NCBI RefSeq assembly: GCF_947489565.1
Contig: NZ_CANLEA010000010.1
Coordinates: forward strand, 62,001 to 126,000
Length of the DNA stretch: 64,000 nt
Reading direction: 5' to 3'
Source of the DNA: an uncultured Kordia sp.
Lineage (GTDB): Bacteria > Bacteroidota > Bacteroidia > Flavobacteriales > Flavobacteriaceae
The position numbers were made by a program, and so were the translations under genes. Shown here in pieces: positions 45,352 through 53,939 of the stretch. The notes beneath the pieces were generated by a model. The model saw only the letters and a list, made by a program, of their open reading frames with translations. It was not told the origin of the DNA and did not search any database. Within the stretch, counting starts at the first letter, position 1. The number at the start of each line of letters is the position of its first letter.

Positions 45352-46555
45352 GGATTCGCTTTAAAATTTCATTAAATATATCAATGGCTACTTCGGCTTT
45401 CGATTTTAACCCAAAAGCTAAGGTATTCATTTTTTTGTCAATAATAGTTACTTTGTTCGTTGGTTTTCCAAATCCTGCTCCTTTATCGTTTAGAGAATTT
45501 AGGACAATCATATCTAAATTTTTACGCGTAAGTTTCCCTTTTGCGTTTTCCAATTCATTATTTGTCTCTAATGCAAAACCTACTAAAAATTGTGCTTTTT
45601 TGATGTCTCCTAAAGATGCTAAAATATCTTTTGTTTTCACCAACTCAATATGTAACGATGAATCTTTCTTTTTTATTTTCTGAGTAGCAATATCTTTTGG
45701 TTTATAATCGGCAACTGCTGCTGAAAGAATGGCAATATCTGCCGATGAAAAATCGTTGTGTGCTGCATTATACATGTCTTCCGCACTTATTACATCAACT
45801 ACTTTTACGGATGCATGCGAAATACTTTGATTGTTGGGGCCAGCAATTAAAGTGACCTCTGCACCTAAGTTAGCTGCTGCACGTGCCAATTCGTAGCCCA
45901 TTTTCCCTGAAGAATGATTCCCAATAAAACGCACAGGATCAATAGCTTCATAAGTTGGACCAGCCGTAATCATGACTTTTTTCCCTTTTAACGGAAGTTG
46001 ATCTAAAATATCTTTTTCAATAAACGCGACCATATCTTCCGGTTCCGCCATACGTCCTTCTCCAACCAAACCACTCGCCAATTCACCACTTGTTGCAGGA
46101 ATCATCTTGTTTCCAAACTTGGTGAGTTGTTCAAAAGAGTTTTTGGTAGATGGATGTTTGTACATATCCAAATCCATCGCAGGTGCAAAATATACAGGAC
46201 ATTTTGCTGACAGATAAGTTGCTAACAATAGATTATCACTATTTCCGGAAGCCATTTTGGACATTGTATTGGCTGTTGCAGGTGCAATCAACATAAAATC
46301 TGCCCACAAGCCTAATTCAACATGATTTGTCCATACAGCATTATCATCTTCTTCATTCGTAAAAGATGAGTGTACTGGATTTTTAGATAATGTAGATAGC
46401 GTTAACGGTGTAATGAAGTCTTTGGAAGCAGGCGTCATCACCACTTGGACTTCGGCGCCTGCTTTTATGAATAACCGTACTAAAGAAGCTATTTTATAAG
46501 CGGCAATACCAGCGGTAACGCCTACTAATACTTTTTTGCCCCTTAATATTGACAT
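45344..46555 (-). CDS. coaBC: Bifunctional phosphopantothenoylcysteine decarboxylase / phosphopantothenate-cysteine ligase
   Basis: A 403-residue two-domain enzyme of coenzyme A synthesis. The CoaC flavoprotein half (1-180) has VGVTAGIAAYK, a MTPASKDFITP block, the active-site His in WTNHVELG and the cysteine-bearing lid near PVYFAPAMDLDMY. The CoaB half (185-400) starts KGKKVMITAGPTYEAIDPVRFIGNHSSGKMG and has AAVADYKP with the catalytic Lys. It is 3 bases after rpoZ. Confidence 0.95.
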   Translation of the reverse strand: MSILRGKKVLVGVTAGIAAYKIASLVRLFIKAGAEVQVVMTPASKDFITPLTLSTLSKNPVHSSFTNEEDDNAVWTNHVELGLWADFMLIAPATANTMSKMASGNSDNLLLATYLSAKCPVYFAPAMDLDMYKHPSTKNSFEQLTKFGNKMIPATSGELASGLVGEGRMAEPEDMVAFIEKDILDQLPLKGKKVMITAGPTYEAIDPVRFIGNHSSGKMGYELARAAANLGAEVTLIAGPNNQSISHASVKVVDVISAEDMYNAAHNDFSSADIAILSAAVADYKPKDIATQKIKKKDSSLHIELVKTKDILASLGDIKKAQFLVGFALETNNELENAKGKLTRKNLDMIVLNSLNDKGAGFGKPTNKVTIIDKKMNTLAFGLKSKAEVAIDIFNEILKRIHA

Positions 46556-46558
46556 AAA

Positions 46559-46885
46559 TTATGCTTCTTCTTTTGTGTTACGGTAGTAAATTTTGTCTTC
46601 CAACCATTCGTGAACTGCAATTGCATGTGGCTTTGGAAGTTTTTCGTAGAATTTAGATACTTCGATTTGCTCTTTGTTTTCAAAGATTTCCTCTAAACTG
46701 TCGTTGTGTGTAGCAAATTCATCTAATTTCTCGATCAATTCTTTTTTGATTTCAGAGTTGATTTGAATCGCTCTTTTAGCTACAACTGAAATTGCTTCAT
46801 AAATATTGTCCGTCGGTGCATCAAACTGATTTCTTTCAATTGTTTTTGTGCTAATTGGAGCGTCTAAGTTTTTAATATCAACCAT
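46559..46885 (-). CDS. rpoZ: DNA-directed RNA polymerase omega subunit (Bacteroidota type)
   Basis: A 108-residue protein with a family-specific start and a helical core (DNIYEAISVVAKRAIQINSEI) that matches the omega subunit, which helps fold and assemble the beta' subunit. The C-terminal HAIAVHEWLEDKIYYR segment is typical of the Bacteroidota version. It is 5 bases after bamD and 3 before coaBC in the conserved cluster. Confidence 0.88.
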   Translation of the reverse strand: MVDIKNLDAPISTKTIERNQFDAPTDNIYEAISVVAKRAIQINSEIKKELIEKLDEFATHNDSLEEIFENKEQIEVSKFYEKLPKPHAIAVHEWLEDKIYYRNTKEEA

Positions 46886-46890
46886 AATTT

Positions 46891-47685
46891 TTATTTTGAA
46901 AATTTTGCTAATTCTTCTGTTATAGTAGCCATGATTTTATCGGCTTCTTCTCTATATTTTGATTCAGGGTAAAACTTGACCAACGACTTATACGCTGATC
47001 CTGCTTCGTTTAAACGATCTTCCATTAAGGTTTCAAAGCTTCGGATAGCAAGATTGTACATCGCGCTTAAACGCAAATACATTGCATCTTCTCTGAAAGA
47101 TGTTCCTGGAAAATCTGAAAGAAAGTTTTCTGTTGCTTTGATAGCAGCTTTGTAATCTGAAATTGTATTGTATTGTTTTGCAATTTCGTATGCTTTCTTT
47201 TCTATCTTAGTTGTTAATTCATCTACCATTTTATTGGCATCATCAAGATGTTCTGAATCTGGATAGTTATTGATAAATCCTTGTAATTTATTAATGGCAG
47301 TATATGTATCTCTTTGGTCTATGCTAAAACGAGGCGATTGCATATAATAACTTTTTGCTTCATAAAAAGAAGCTACTTCTACGCTATCACTCTTTGGATA
47401 TGAACGTGCAAAACGCTCAAACTGATATCCAGATACAATATATTGTTCAATTTCAAACAACGTGCGTCCGTACATAAATGTAACACGCTCTCCTTGTGGC
47501 TTTCCTCTAAATTTAGGTACAATTTGCTCGAAAAGTCTACTTGATTTTTTAAACTTTTTCTCTTTGTATAAACGCTCCGCAAGTTTGTATTTTACTTTCG
47601 TATCTTCCGACTTTAACGCTTTTTGGTATTCACTACAAGAAGCGAGCGTAGCAACTGCTAGAATTAGGTATAGAAATTTCCTCAT
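46891..47685 (-). CDS. bamD: Outer membrane protein assembly factor BamD
   Basis: A lipoprotein of the BAM complex with five TPR-like repeats. The signal MRKFLYLILAVATLASC ends at the lipobox LASC. Repeats such as YKLAERLYKEKKFKKSSRLFEQIV, then FMYGRTLFEIEQY and FERFARSYP, then ALKSYYEAKSYYMQ-like helices fit BamD. I place the start at the ATG ending at 47685 (264 residues); the ATG ending at 47697 lies in the expected transcription start zone of the -7 element at 47702-47709. First gene of the bamD-rpoZ-coaBC run after the inserted cassette. Confidence 0.92.
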   Translation of the reverse strand: MRKFLYLILAVATLASCSEYQKALKSEDTKVKYKLAERLYKEKKFKKSSRLFEQIVPKFRGKPQGERVTFMYGRTLFEIEQYIVSGYQFERFARSYPKSDSVEVASFYEAKSYYMQSPRFSIDQRDTYTAINKLQGFINNYPDSEHLDDANKMVDELTTKIEKKAYEIAKQYNTISDYKAAIKATENFLSDFPGTSFREDAMYLRLSAMYNLAIRSFETLMEDRLNEAGSAYKSLVKFYPESKYREEADKIMATITEELAKFSK

Positions 47686-47701
47686 CTTTTTAAACATCTG
47701 G

Positions 47702-47709
47702 CAAAAATA
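47702..47709 (-). promoter_or_regulatory. Putative -7 promoter element of bamD
   Basis: CAAAAATA on the plus strand reads TATTTTTG on the minus strand, a full match to TAnnTTTG, 16 bases before the ATG at 47685. No clear -33 box. It would let bamD-rpoZ-coaBC-DUF4835-recN be transcribed independently of the genes beyond the inserted cassette. Confidence 0.45.
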
Positions 47710-47995
47710 GGTATTTATTATGTATTATGAAAACATTTTTAAAGCGCTAAAATAACTTTACAAATCTGATTTTAGTATTCTTTATCATAGATTTAACTTT
47801 TTAGCTAGCTTGTAAGCGTTTTTAGGTGTCTTATCCTTTTGGAAGATTAGACATATTTCGCTTTTAGATTGTTGATTTTTTTAGCAATTCTAAATTTTAT
47901 CAAACGAAGCATATTTGCCATTTTGTGACTGTGAGAAAATTTTGTAATTTTAGTAGATTCTAAAAACGTATAACAACTCCTTAAATTGTCTTGCA

Positions 47996-50227
47996 ATGAT
48001 TCATATAGATCGTACTGCTGTCCCAATTCCATCAGCTCTTCTTCCAAACAACAAAAGATTAGCAAGAGAACTTGAAGAAGCAAAAGCTTTTTTTGAATAT
48101 GCCGAACACTCAAGAGGACAACGGCGATTTCGTTTTAAGAATTATTTAGATAAAACCATTAAAAATGCGCTAAAAGATCTTTTTCATGGAAAATGTGCAT
48201 ACTGTGAAAGTTTAATATTGACCACATTTGTAGGAGATCTGGAACATTACCGACCTAAAGGTGGTGTTTCAGAATCTTCAGACCATCCAGGATATTGGTG
48301 GTTGGTAAATGATTGGGATAATTTATTAGTTTCGTGTAGAAACTGTAATATTAAAAAAAAGAATTACTTTCCTATTAAAGATGAAACGAAAAGAGCGTTT
48401 TCGCCCAATGATGATTTGAATGACGAGAATCCTCTTATTTTAAATCCATGTATCGATCATCCAGAAGAACACTTTATGTATACGGATAAAGGTGTGATTG
48501 TCTCTAAAACAGAAAGAGGAAAAGCTTCTATCATGATTTTAGGCTTAAATCGTACAGCGCTTGTGCTAGCTCGTGAAAAAACCATCATTACTATTAAAGC
48601 TGCTATCGCGAGAATATATAAATTACTTGAGTCGGACGCAAAAGATCCTGAATTTCTAAAATCAGAAATCGAGATTTTGCAAAAAATGACAGCTAGCTCC
48701 GAAGAGTATGCTGGACTCAAAAGACAGTATATTTTATCCTTTTTAAAAGAACTTGAAGAGTTTAAAACGGAACCTTTACAAACGAAATCTTTCGAATATA
48801 CCAAAACCTACACAGACGACGAAAAGCAAGCCGCAACCAAAGAATATGAAGACTTTACACAAGAAGTTGAAAGCAGCTATATGGATGTAGAATCTGAAAT
48901 GAGTTCTATGTATATGCTGAAAGAACATTTTGTCGCTAAGATTGAATTGACCAATGTAAAAACGTATACAAGTCAAGAATTCAATTTGGTAAATGATGAA
49001 GGCAATTTTGTATTGTGGTTCATGTTATTAGGAGAAAATGGCACTGGAAAAAGTACCGTATTAAAATCCTTATGCATGAATTTGTGCGATATTGATTATT
49101 TTCAGGATATGATTCGAATGGATTTAATTGATCCAACAAGTTTTATAAAACACGGAGAATCTAAAGCCACTATTAAAGTGTGGATGACAGGAAGTAAAAA
49201 TCCTCGAATATTAGAAATAGAAGAAGATTCCGTGACATTTACCAATGTTAAAGAACAAAGTGTTACGCTACCATTATCACTACAGGAAGAAAATATGCAA
49301 AGTAAAGTTTGGTCCTCTCCTACTTTTTTATTGGCATATGGCGCTACACGATTGCTTCCAAGAGGTTCCAAACATGAAGCTAAACATATTGTCAACAAAA
49401 TGAATAAGCTTGACAATCTTTTCAATCCTTTTATTCCGTTAGGAGATGCTGAAAAATGGCTTTTGAATTTAGATGAAAAATTGTTCCGACGAGCTGCCAT
49501 TATCATCAAAGATTTATTACGCATTCCAGAAGATGAGGAAATTTTAAGAACCGAAAATGAAGTAAAAATATATGTCAATCATCATTTGGAAACCTTCAAA
49601 GATTTAAGTGATGGATATCAGTCCGTAATGGCATTGACTACCGATATTTTACAATTGGTGATGAATTTCTGGGAAAATCCAGATGAAGCCAGAGGTATTG
49701 TTATTATTGATGAAATTGGCGCACATCTACATCCGCAATGGAAAATGCGCATTGTGAGTAGTATTCGCAAAGCCTTTAAAAACATGCAATTTATTGCTTC
49801 CACACATCAACCGTTGTGTTTGAGAGGTTTGGATGATGGCGAAGTGATTTTGATGCGACGAGATGCGGACAGACATGTAGAAGTGATCACGGAACTTCCT
49901 AATCCGAAAGAATTGCGGATTGGACAAATTTTAACCTCTGTATTTGGCTTGAGTTCTACGATGGATCCAGAATTAGAAGCTGAGTTTAATCGCTATTTTG
50001 AATTGAGAGCTATGAATTCAAGATCCGAAGAGGAAAAAGAAGAAATGAGCGAGTTGGAAGCGCAATTGAAACCTGATTTATTGTTAGGTGAAACTTTGTT
50101 AAATACGCAAGAATATAAAATCGTAAAGGAAAAATATGAGTTTTATAAGAAAAATGAAAAACCAAGTGATCTAGAAAAGCTAACAGATGATACATTATCA
50201 GCTGTACAAGAACTTTGGAAATCGTAA
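47996..50227 (+). CDS. HNH nuclease - ABC/AAA ATPase fusion, Septu-like defence effector candidate
   Basis: A 743-residue fusion. Residues ~1-250 are an HNH nuclease of the TIGR02646/PtuB type: zinc Cys pairs CAYC (67-70) and CRNC (114-117), active-site Glu83-His84 in DLEHYRPK and the downstream blocks PGYWWLVNDWDN and GLNRTALV. Residues ~305-670 are an ABC/SMC-like ATPase of the AAA_21/PtuA group: Walker A GENGTGKST (346-354), signature-like LSDGYQSVMAL (537-547), Walker B IVIIDEIGAHLHP (568-580, Asp572-Glu573) and switch His604 in STHQP. A charged tail follows. In Septu (PtuAB) and retron Ec78 these parts are two proteins. The ATG at 47996 is 23 codons before the first helix. No signal peptide, so it is cytoplasmic. 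A second HNH gene follows 23 bases on. Confidence 0.85.
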   Translation: MIHIDRTAVPIPSALLPNNKRLARELEEAKAFFEYAEHSRGQRRFRFKNYLDKTIKNALKDLFHGKCAYCESLILTTFVGDLEHYRPKGGVSESSDHPGYWWLVNDWDNLLVSCRNCNIKKKNYFPIKDETKRAFSPNDDLNDENPLILNPCIDHPEEHFMYTDKGVIVSKTERGKASIMILGLNRTALVLAREKTIITIKAAIARIYKLLESDAKDPEFLKSEIEILQKMTASSEEYAGLKRQYILSFLKELEEFKTEPLQTKSFEYTKTYTDDEKQAATKEYEDFTQEVESSYMDVESEMSSMYMLKEHFVAKIELTNVKTYTSQEFNLVNDEGNFVLWFMLLGENGTGKSTVLKSLCMNLCDIDYFQDMIRMDLIDPTSFIKHGESKATIKVWMTGSKNPRILEIEEDSVTFTNVKEQSVTLPLSLQEENMQSKVWSSPTFLLAYGATRLLPRGSKHEAKHIVNKMNKLDNLFNPFIPLGDAEKWLLNLDEKLFRRAAIIIKDLLRIPEDEEILRTENEVKIYVNHHLETFKDLSDGYQSVMALTTDILQLVMNFWENPDEARGIVIIDEIGAHLHPQWKMRIVSSIRKAFKNMQFIASTHQPLCLRGLDDGEVILMRRDADRHVEVITELPNPKELRIGQILTSVFGLSSTMDPELEAEFNRYFELRAMNSRSEEEKEEMSELEAQLKPDLLLGETLLNTQEYKIVKEKYEFYKKNEKPSDLEKLTDDTLSAVQELWKS

Positions 50228-50250
50228 CGTTTTAATTACTAGCATACGCC

Positions 50251-51306
50251 ATGATAAAAATTAATCGTCCAGAGACTCCAAATATTAACATCTATACAGA
50301 AAAGACAAAATCGCTCTCTCTTGAACTGCGCACCAATTTGTTGAAATTGATTGCTGAAGATGCTGTCCATTTTCAAGGTTTCGTTTCGCGATTAGAAGAT
50401 GAAAATGAAATGTTTACCAAAGCTGAGGAAGAAACTTTGGAAGCCATCAATTATTATGCTGATCCCGCTAATTTTAAAGTGGAAGGCAAAAAAGCACCAA
50501 GTTTTACGGTGTATAAAGACAAAGAGTTAAAAGAAAAAATTCGTACTGTATTTAATGATAAATGTGCGTATTGCGATAGTAAGTTTTTAGCCAATAGCAA
50601 TGCCGATATTGAGCATTTTAGACCAAAAAAAGCATTCAATCCTTTTAGAGATGCTGTCGATGAAAAACTCATAGAACCGGGTTATTATTGGTTGGCTGCT
50701 GATTGGCACAATTTACTATGGTCGTGTATTCTTTGCAATCGAAAAAGCAATTTAGATCAACCCAATGTTGAAGGTTTGAAACCACTAGGAAAGAAAAACC
50801 GCTTCCCTATCGCCGAAGAAACAAAACGAATCCGATCGCACAACCAAGATTTAGATACTGAAAAAGATATTTTATTGATTATTGATCCGTGTGTCGATGA
50901 TCCTGACGACCATTTTGTATTTCCTGTGAACGAAGAAAAGGACGTTGGCATTGTAAAAGCAAAAGTTTTAGACGATAATAAACCAAGCAAAAAAGGCGAA
51001 ATCTCCATTGCCTTGTATGGTTTGAACCGAACCAAATTGGTTGCCGATCGTATGGAAGCTGGTTTGGACTTAAAATCTATTTTCATGGGACTTTTAGATA
51101 GTATTGAAGCCTTCTCACGAAAGAAAAATGCGGGAGAAGATACTTCCGAGGAAATCGAAAAGTTTAAATTTCAAAAAGCGCGATTTCAATCGAAAATGAA
51201 AGAGACATCCGATTATTTAAGCTTTAAAAAAATGCTGCTAGAAGATTTTAAAAACTTCTCGCAACTTCAAAGATTAGGACTTACTATTGAAGGATTATTG
51301 AAATAA
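50251..51306 (+). CDS. Stand-alone HNH nuclease, PtuB/TIGR02646-like
   Basis: A 351-residue protein of the same HNH family as the N-terminal domain of the gene before it. Cys pairs CAYC (105-108) and CILC (159-162), active-site Glu121-His122 in DIEHFRPK, YYWLAADWHNLLWS, and the late segments IIDPCVDDPDDHF and ALYGLNRTKLVADR line up with the fusion protein's PCIDHPEEHF and GLNRTALVLAR. It has no ATPase domain but a longer N-terminal extension (~95 residues before the first Cys) and a C-terminal helical tail. It starts 23 bases after the ATPase gene and is surely co-transcribed. It may be a second nuclease subunit of one complex, or a regulator. Confidence 0.82.
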   Translation: MIKINRPETPNINIYTEKTKSLSLELRTNLLKLIAEDAVHFQGFVSRLEDENEMFTKAEEETLEAINYYADPANFKVEGKKAPSFTVYKDKELKEKIRTVFNDKCAYCDSKFLANSNADIEHFRPKKAFNPFRDAVDEKLIEPGYYWLAADWHNLLWSCILCNRKSNLDQPNVEGLKPLGKKNRFPIAEETKRIRSHNQDLDTEKDILLIIDPCVDDPDDHFVFPVNEEKDVGIVKAKVLDDNKPSKKGEISIALYGLNRTKLVADRMEAGLDLKSIFMGLLDSIEAFSRKKNAGEDTSEEIEKFKFQKARFQSKMKETSDYLSFKKMLLEDFKNFSQLQRLGLTIEGLLK

Positions 51307-51313
51307 AGATTTG

Positions 51314-52231
51314 CTATATTTTTTTTGTATTACTTATTTTATGATGATCTAACACGGTAAAACCATCTTCATCGTAATAGAATGCTTTTTCAAAAGCGAC
51401 ATTCATCAGCAATTCTTCAAAAGTATACGAATGCAGTTTGTGCACTTCTTCATTGAAAGCTTCATCATGATAGGAAACCATGATTAAAAACTCGCCGTTG
51501 AGTGTTTTGAGTTCTTCTTCTGTGAATTTATACAAAGGTGATTCTTCTGTAATTTCATGCACTAATGTCCATGTGGTTGGCAAATATGTAATATGATCTC
51601 TTTCCAGCTCTAGCTGATAAAAATTACGTCTGTAACCTTGCTTTTCATCGGGTTCTGTCATCGCCAACGTGACTTTTACACGCGGATTGATCATGACATC
51701 GATCTTACTATTCATCAAGCGAAACATCAATGCTTTTCCCTCTTTAAAATCACGGTAAATCATATGATCACTGAATTGAATAGATGCTTTTGGTTTGGAA
51801 AAACGTCCGTACAACAATCCTGTGACGAATGAAAAACTTAACAACCCAATCAAAGCTTGAAAACTCGACACAATTCCTGCCAATACACTTGTTGGCGCCA
51901 TAGCTCCATATCCTAACGTAGTAATGGTTTGTGAGGAAAAGAAAAATGCATTTACAAAATCTACTAAAAAACCTTGCGGTTCTACAGAAATATATTCGAC
52001 ACCAATACTCACATAGATGGTGGCAAATGTCATATTGATGATAAAGTATACTAAAAAAACCAAGCAAAAAAAGCGTGACCAGCTTATATCTACCAAATAC
52101 GCGTACAAAGCAGAAATTCCAACTTTTCCATGCAGGTGTTTAATATTAAACGAACCATCTTTGTTGACCATTCGTTTTGCGGATGTAATGGTAGCTTCTC
52201 CTAATCCTGGGTCTTTTACTTTTTTTGCCAT
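51314..52231 (-). CDS. Kir-type inward rectifier potassium channel
   Basis: A 305-residue channel of the prokaryotic Kir family. Two membrane helices, around 50-75 and 115-140, flank a pore with the filter TTLGYG; after that comes a large cytoplasmic beta-sandwich domain (FSKPKASIQFSDHMIYRDFKEGKALMFRLMNSK onward), the hallmark of KirBac. It is convergent with the HNH gene (8 bases apart) and 9 bases past dapA on the same strand, so it is probably read from the dapA promoter. No link with the nuclease genes is known. Confidence 0.88.
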   Translation of the reverse strand: MAKKVKDPGLGEATITSAKRMVNKDGSFNIKHLHGKVGISALYAYLVDISWSRFFCLVFLVYFIINMTFATIYVSIGVEYISVEPQGFLVDFVNAFFFSSQTITTLGYGAMAPTSVLAGIVSSFQALIGLLSFSFVTGLLYGRFSKPKASIQFSDHMIYRDFKEGKALMFRLMNSKIDVMINPRVKVTLAMTEPDEKQGYRRNFYQLELERDHITYLPTTWTLVHEITEESPLYKFTEEELKTLNGEFLIMVSYHDEAFNEEVHKLHSYTFEELLMNVAFEKAFYYDEDGFTVLDHHKISNTKKI

Positions 52232-52240
52232 GTACGTTCT

Positions 52241-53122
52241 TTAAGCATATAATGCATCTGTAAAATTATGCAACTTTTCTTTGAGTGCTTCCGAAGCTTC
52301 TATCAAAGGCAAACGAACCGTAGCTGTTGATAGGTTCAATTTTTCAAATACAGCTTTGATTCCTGCGGGATTTCCTTCTTCAAAAATATAATCAATGGCT
52401 GGCATCAATTGATAATGCAATTCATTGGCAGCTTTAATATTTCCTGCCAAGCCCAAACGCACCATTTCCGAAAATTCTTTAGCGTACCCTTGTCCTATCA
52501 CTGAAATAACACCTGCTCCACCAGCATTTACCATAGGCAAGGTAATCATATCGTCTCCCGAAATTACCAAGAAATCTTCTGGAGCATCTTTTAGCAATCG
52601 CATTGCTTGAACAATATCGCCTGCTGCTTCTTTTACAGCAATGATATTTTTAAAATCATTCGCGAGTCTAATAATTGTTTCTGGCAATATATTGCTTGCT
52701 GTTCGCCCAGGAACATTATATACAACTATTGGTTTTGGACTTGCTTCAGCCACAGCTTTAAAATGCTGATAAATTCCTTCTTGAGTAGGTTTATTATAAT
52801 ATGGAGAAACGGATAATACCGCATCAAAATCCTGTAAATCGGTGTTTTTTAATTCATCTACAACGGCAGCAGTATTGTTTCCTCCAATACCTAAAATCAT
52901 TGGCAAACGTTTATTATTTGCTTTTACGACAGTATCGATAACCAACTGTTTTTCTTCTGTGGTTAAAACGGCACTTTCTGCGGTAGTTCCTAAAACCACC
53001 AAATATTCTATTCCGCCTTCAATTACATGCTCAACAATGTTGACCAATGCAATCGTATCTACTGAAGTGTCTTTGTTAAAAGGTGTCACTAAGGCAACTC
53101 CAGTTCCTATGAATTTCTTCAT
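52241..53122 (-). CDS. dapA: 4-hydroxy-tetrahydrodipicolinate synthase
   Basis: A 293-residue aldolase of lysine and meso-diaminopimelate synthesis. Schiff-base Lys164 in [10 protein letters not shown], proton-relay Tyr135 in VYNVPGRT, Arg140, and Thr46-Thr47 in GTTAES are all present. In related flavobacteria dapA usually lies directly before bamD; here it is separated from it by the HNH cassette and a channel gene. It overlaps the start of the DUF6913 gene stop by one base. Confidence 0.95.
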   Translation of the reverse strand: MKKFIGTGVALVTPFNKDTSVDTIALVNIVEHVIEGGIEYLVVLGTTAESAVLTTEEKQLVIDTVVKANNKRLPMILGIGGNNTAAVVDELKNTDLQDFDAVLSVSPYYNKPTQEGIYQHFKAVAEASPKPIVVYNVPGRTASNILPETIIRLANDFKNIIAVKEAAGDIVQAMRLLKDAPEDFLVISGDDMITLPMVNAGGAGVISVIGQGYAKEFSEMVRLGLAGNIKAANELHYQLMPAIDYIFEEGNPAGIKAVFEKLNLSTATVRLPLIEASEALKEKLHNFTDALYA

Positions 53123-53634
53123 TATTGTAATTTATTTAGTATGTGTAAATATGTGTGTAATTCTTTTGCAAATATTTTCAATTCGTTTTCTTTGGTTTGA
53201 ATGATAACATCGTGAATTTCTTGACTGCATCCGGCAATTCCAATTTTAAAATTTGCCTTTTGTAAACCTGACGCTAATTGCAATGGTAAAATATCATCAC
53301 TGTAATAACTGATCAATAAATCGTAAGGTTTGTCTAAAAATTCTGCTAATGCTGTTGTTTTTGCTTTTCCTTTCCAACCAATGTCTTTTTCATAAAAAAC
53401 AGGATATTTTACTTCGCGTGCTTTTTGAAAGGTTTTATGATAACACATCACATCTATTGCTACATTGAGTTGTAAACTTTTAGCAATATGCTGAAAATCT
53501 TCTGTTACGTCAGCGTTTACAATAATACCAACAGTTTGAATTGGTTGTCCACTCACTTCCTTTGTAGTGGTTTTGTTTAGCTTTTTCGTAAGTACTTTCT
53601 TAGCTGATTTATGTTGTAATCCTTTTAAAAACAT
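53122..53634 (-). CDS. DUF6913 family protein
   Basis: A ~170-residue cytoplasmic protein that in flavobacteria commonly sits upstream of dapA. The start is taken at the ATG ending at 53634 ([13 protein letters not shown]); the open frame to 53751 runs through a terminator hairpin and is not believable. [31 protein letters not shown] and the [29 protein letters not shown] block fit the family. Function is unknown. A -7 match at 53655-53662 lies just before. Confidence 0.65.
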   Translation of the reverse strand: MFLKGLQHKSAKKVLTKKLNKTTTKEVSGQPIQTVGIIVNADVTEDFQHIAKSLQLNVAIDVMCYHKTFQKAREVKYPVFYEKDIGWKGKAKTTALAEFLDKPYDLLISYYSDDILPLQLASGLQKANFKIGIAGCSQEIHDVIIQTKENELKIFAKELHTYLHILNKLQ

Positions 53635-53654
53635 GTATGCGAATTGATATTGCA

Positions 53655-53662
53655 CAAAAATA
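53655..53662 (-). promoter_or_regulatory. Putative -7 promoter element of DUF6913-dapA
   Basis: CAAAAATA reads TATTTTTG on the minus strand, a full match to TAnnTTTG, 21 bases before the DUF6913 ATG and just after a terminator hairpin. No -33 box at the expected spacing. Confidence 0.4.
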
Positions 53663-53680
53663 CTCTTTTTCCACAAAAAA

Positions 53681-53708
53681 AGAGATGCACGTATGTATAT
53701 GCATCTCT
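53681..53708 (-). terminator. Minus-strand terminator upstream of DUF6913
   Basis: Nine-base-pair stem AGAGATGCA / TGCATCTCT (53681-53689 with 53700-53708), loop of ten, followed on the minus strand by seven Ts. It points at a short transcript coming from the gap 53709-53939, where no gene is evident. Confidence 0.75.
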
Positions 53709-53939
53709 CTTTTATTAAAATAAAACGAATTATGTTCTTCCTCATGAACATTGATTATACACGAAGTTACAAGGAGTTTCTTAGATGAAAAAAAATATTT
53801 CATAAGCGTCATTTTTTAACAACGAACGTCCATTTTGAGCAAGTAATCACAAAAAAAGTGTATGTTTTTACAATTATTTAGTGTAGTTGACAACGCTTGT
53901 ATCTGCTATTTTTTATAATTTGCCGCATATTTAAAGTTT

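Noticed and set aside
47847-48113. An 88-codon minus-strand frame overlapping the start of the HNH-ATPase gene
   Set aside because: It lies across the start of a strongly supported gene, has no recognisable family and its composition looks like an antisense shadow. I cannot exclude an antitoxin-like antisense product but see nothing to support it.
47996-51306. Retron of the Ec78 type
   Set aside because: PtuAB-like parts fit, but no reverse transcriptase or msr/msd-like RNA was found in the window.
53122-53751. Long start of the DUF6913 gene at 53751
   Set aside because: The extra 39 codons run through a terminator and a promoter match; the ATG at 53634 is preferred.
53609-53812. A 67-codon minus-strand frame upstream of DUF6913
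   Set aside because: It spans a terminator hairpin and has unlikely composition. The hairpin itself is listed; the frame is not.
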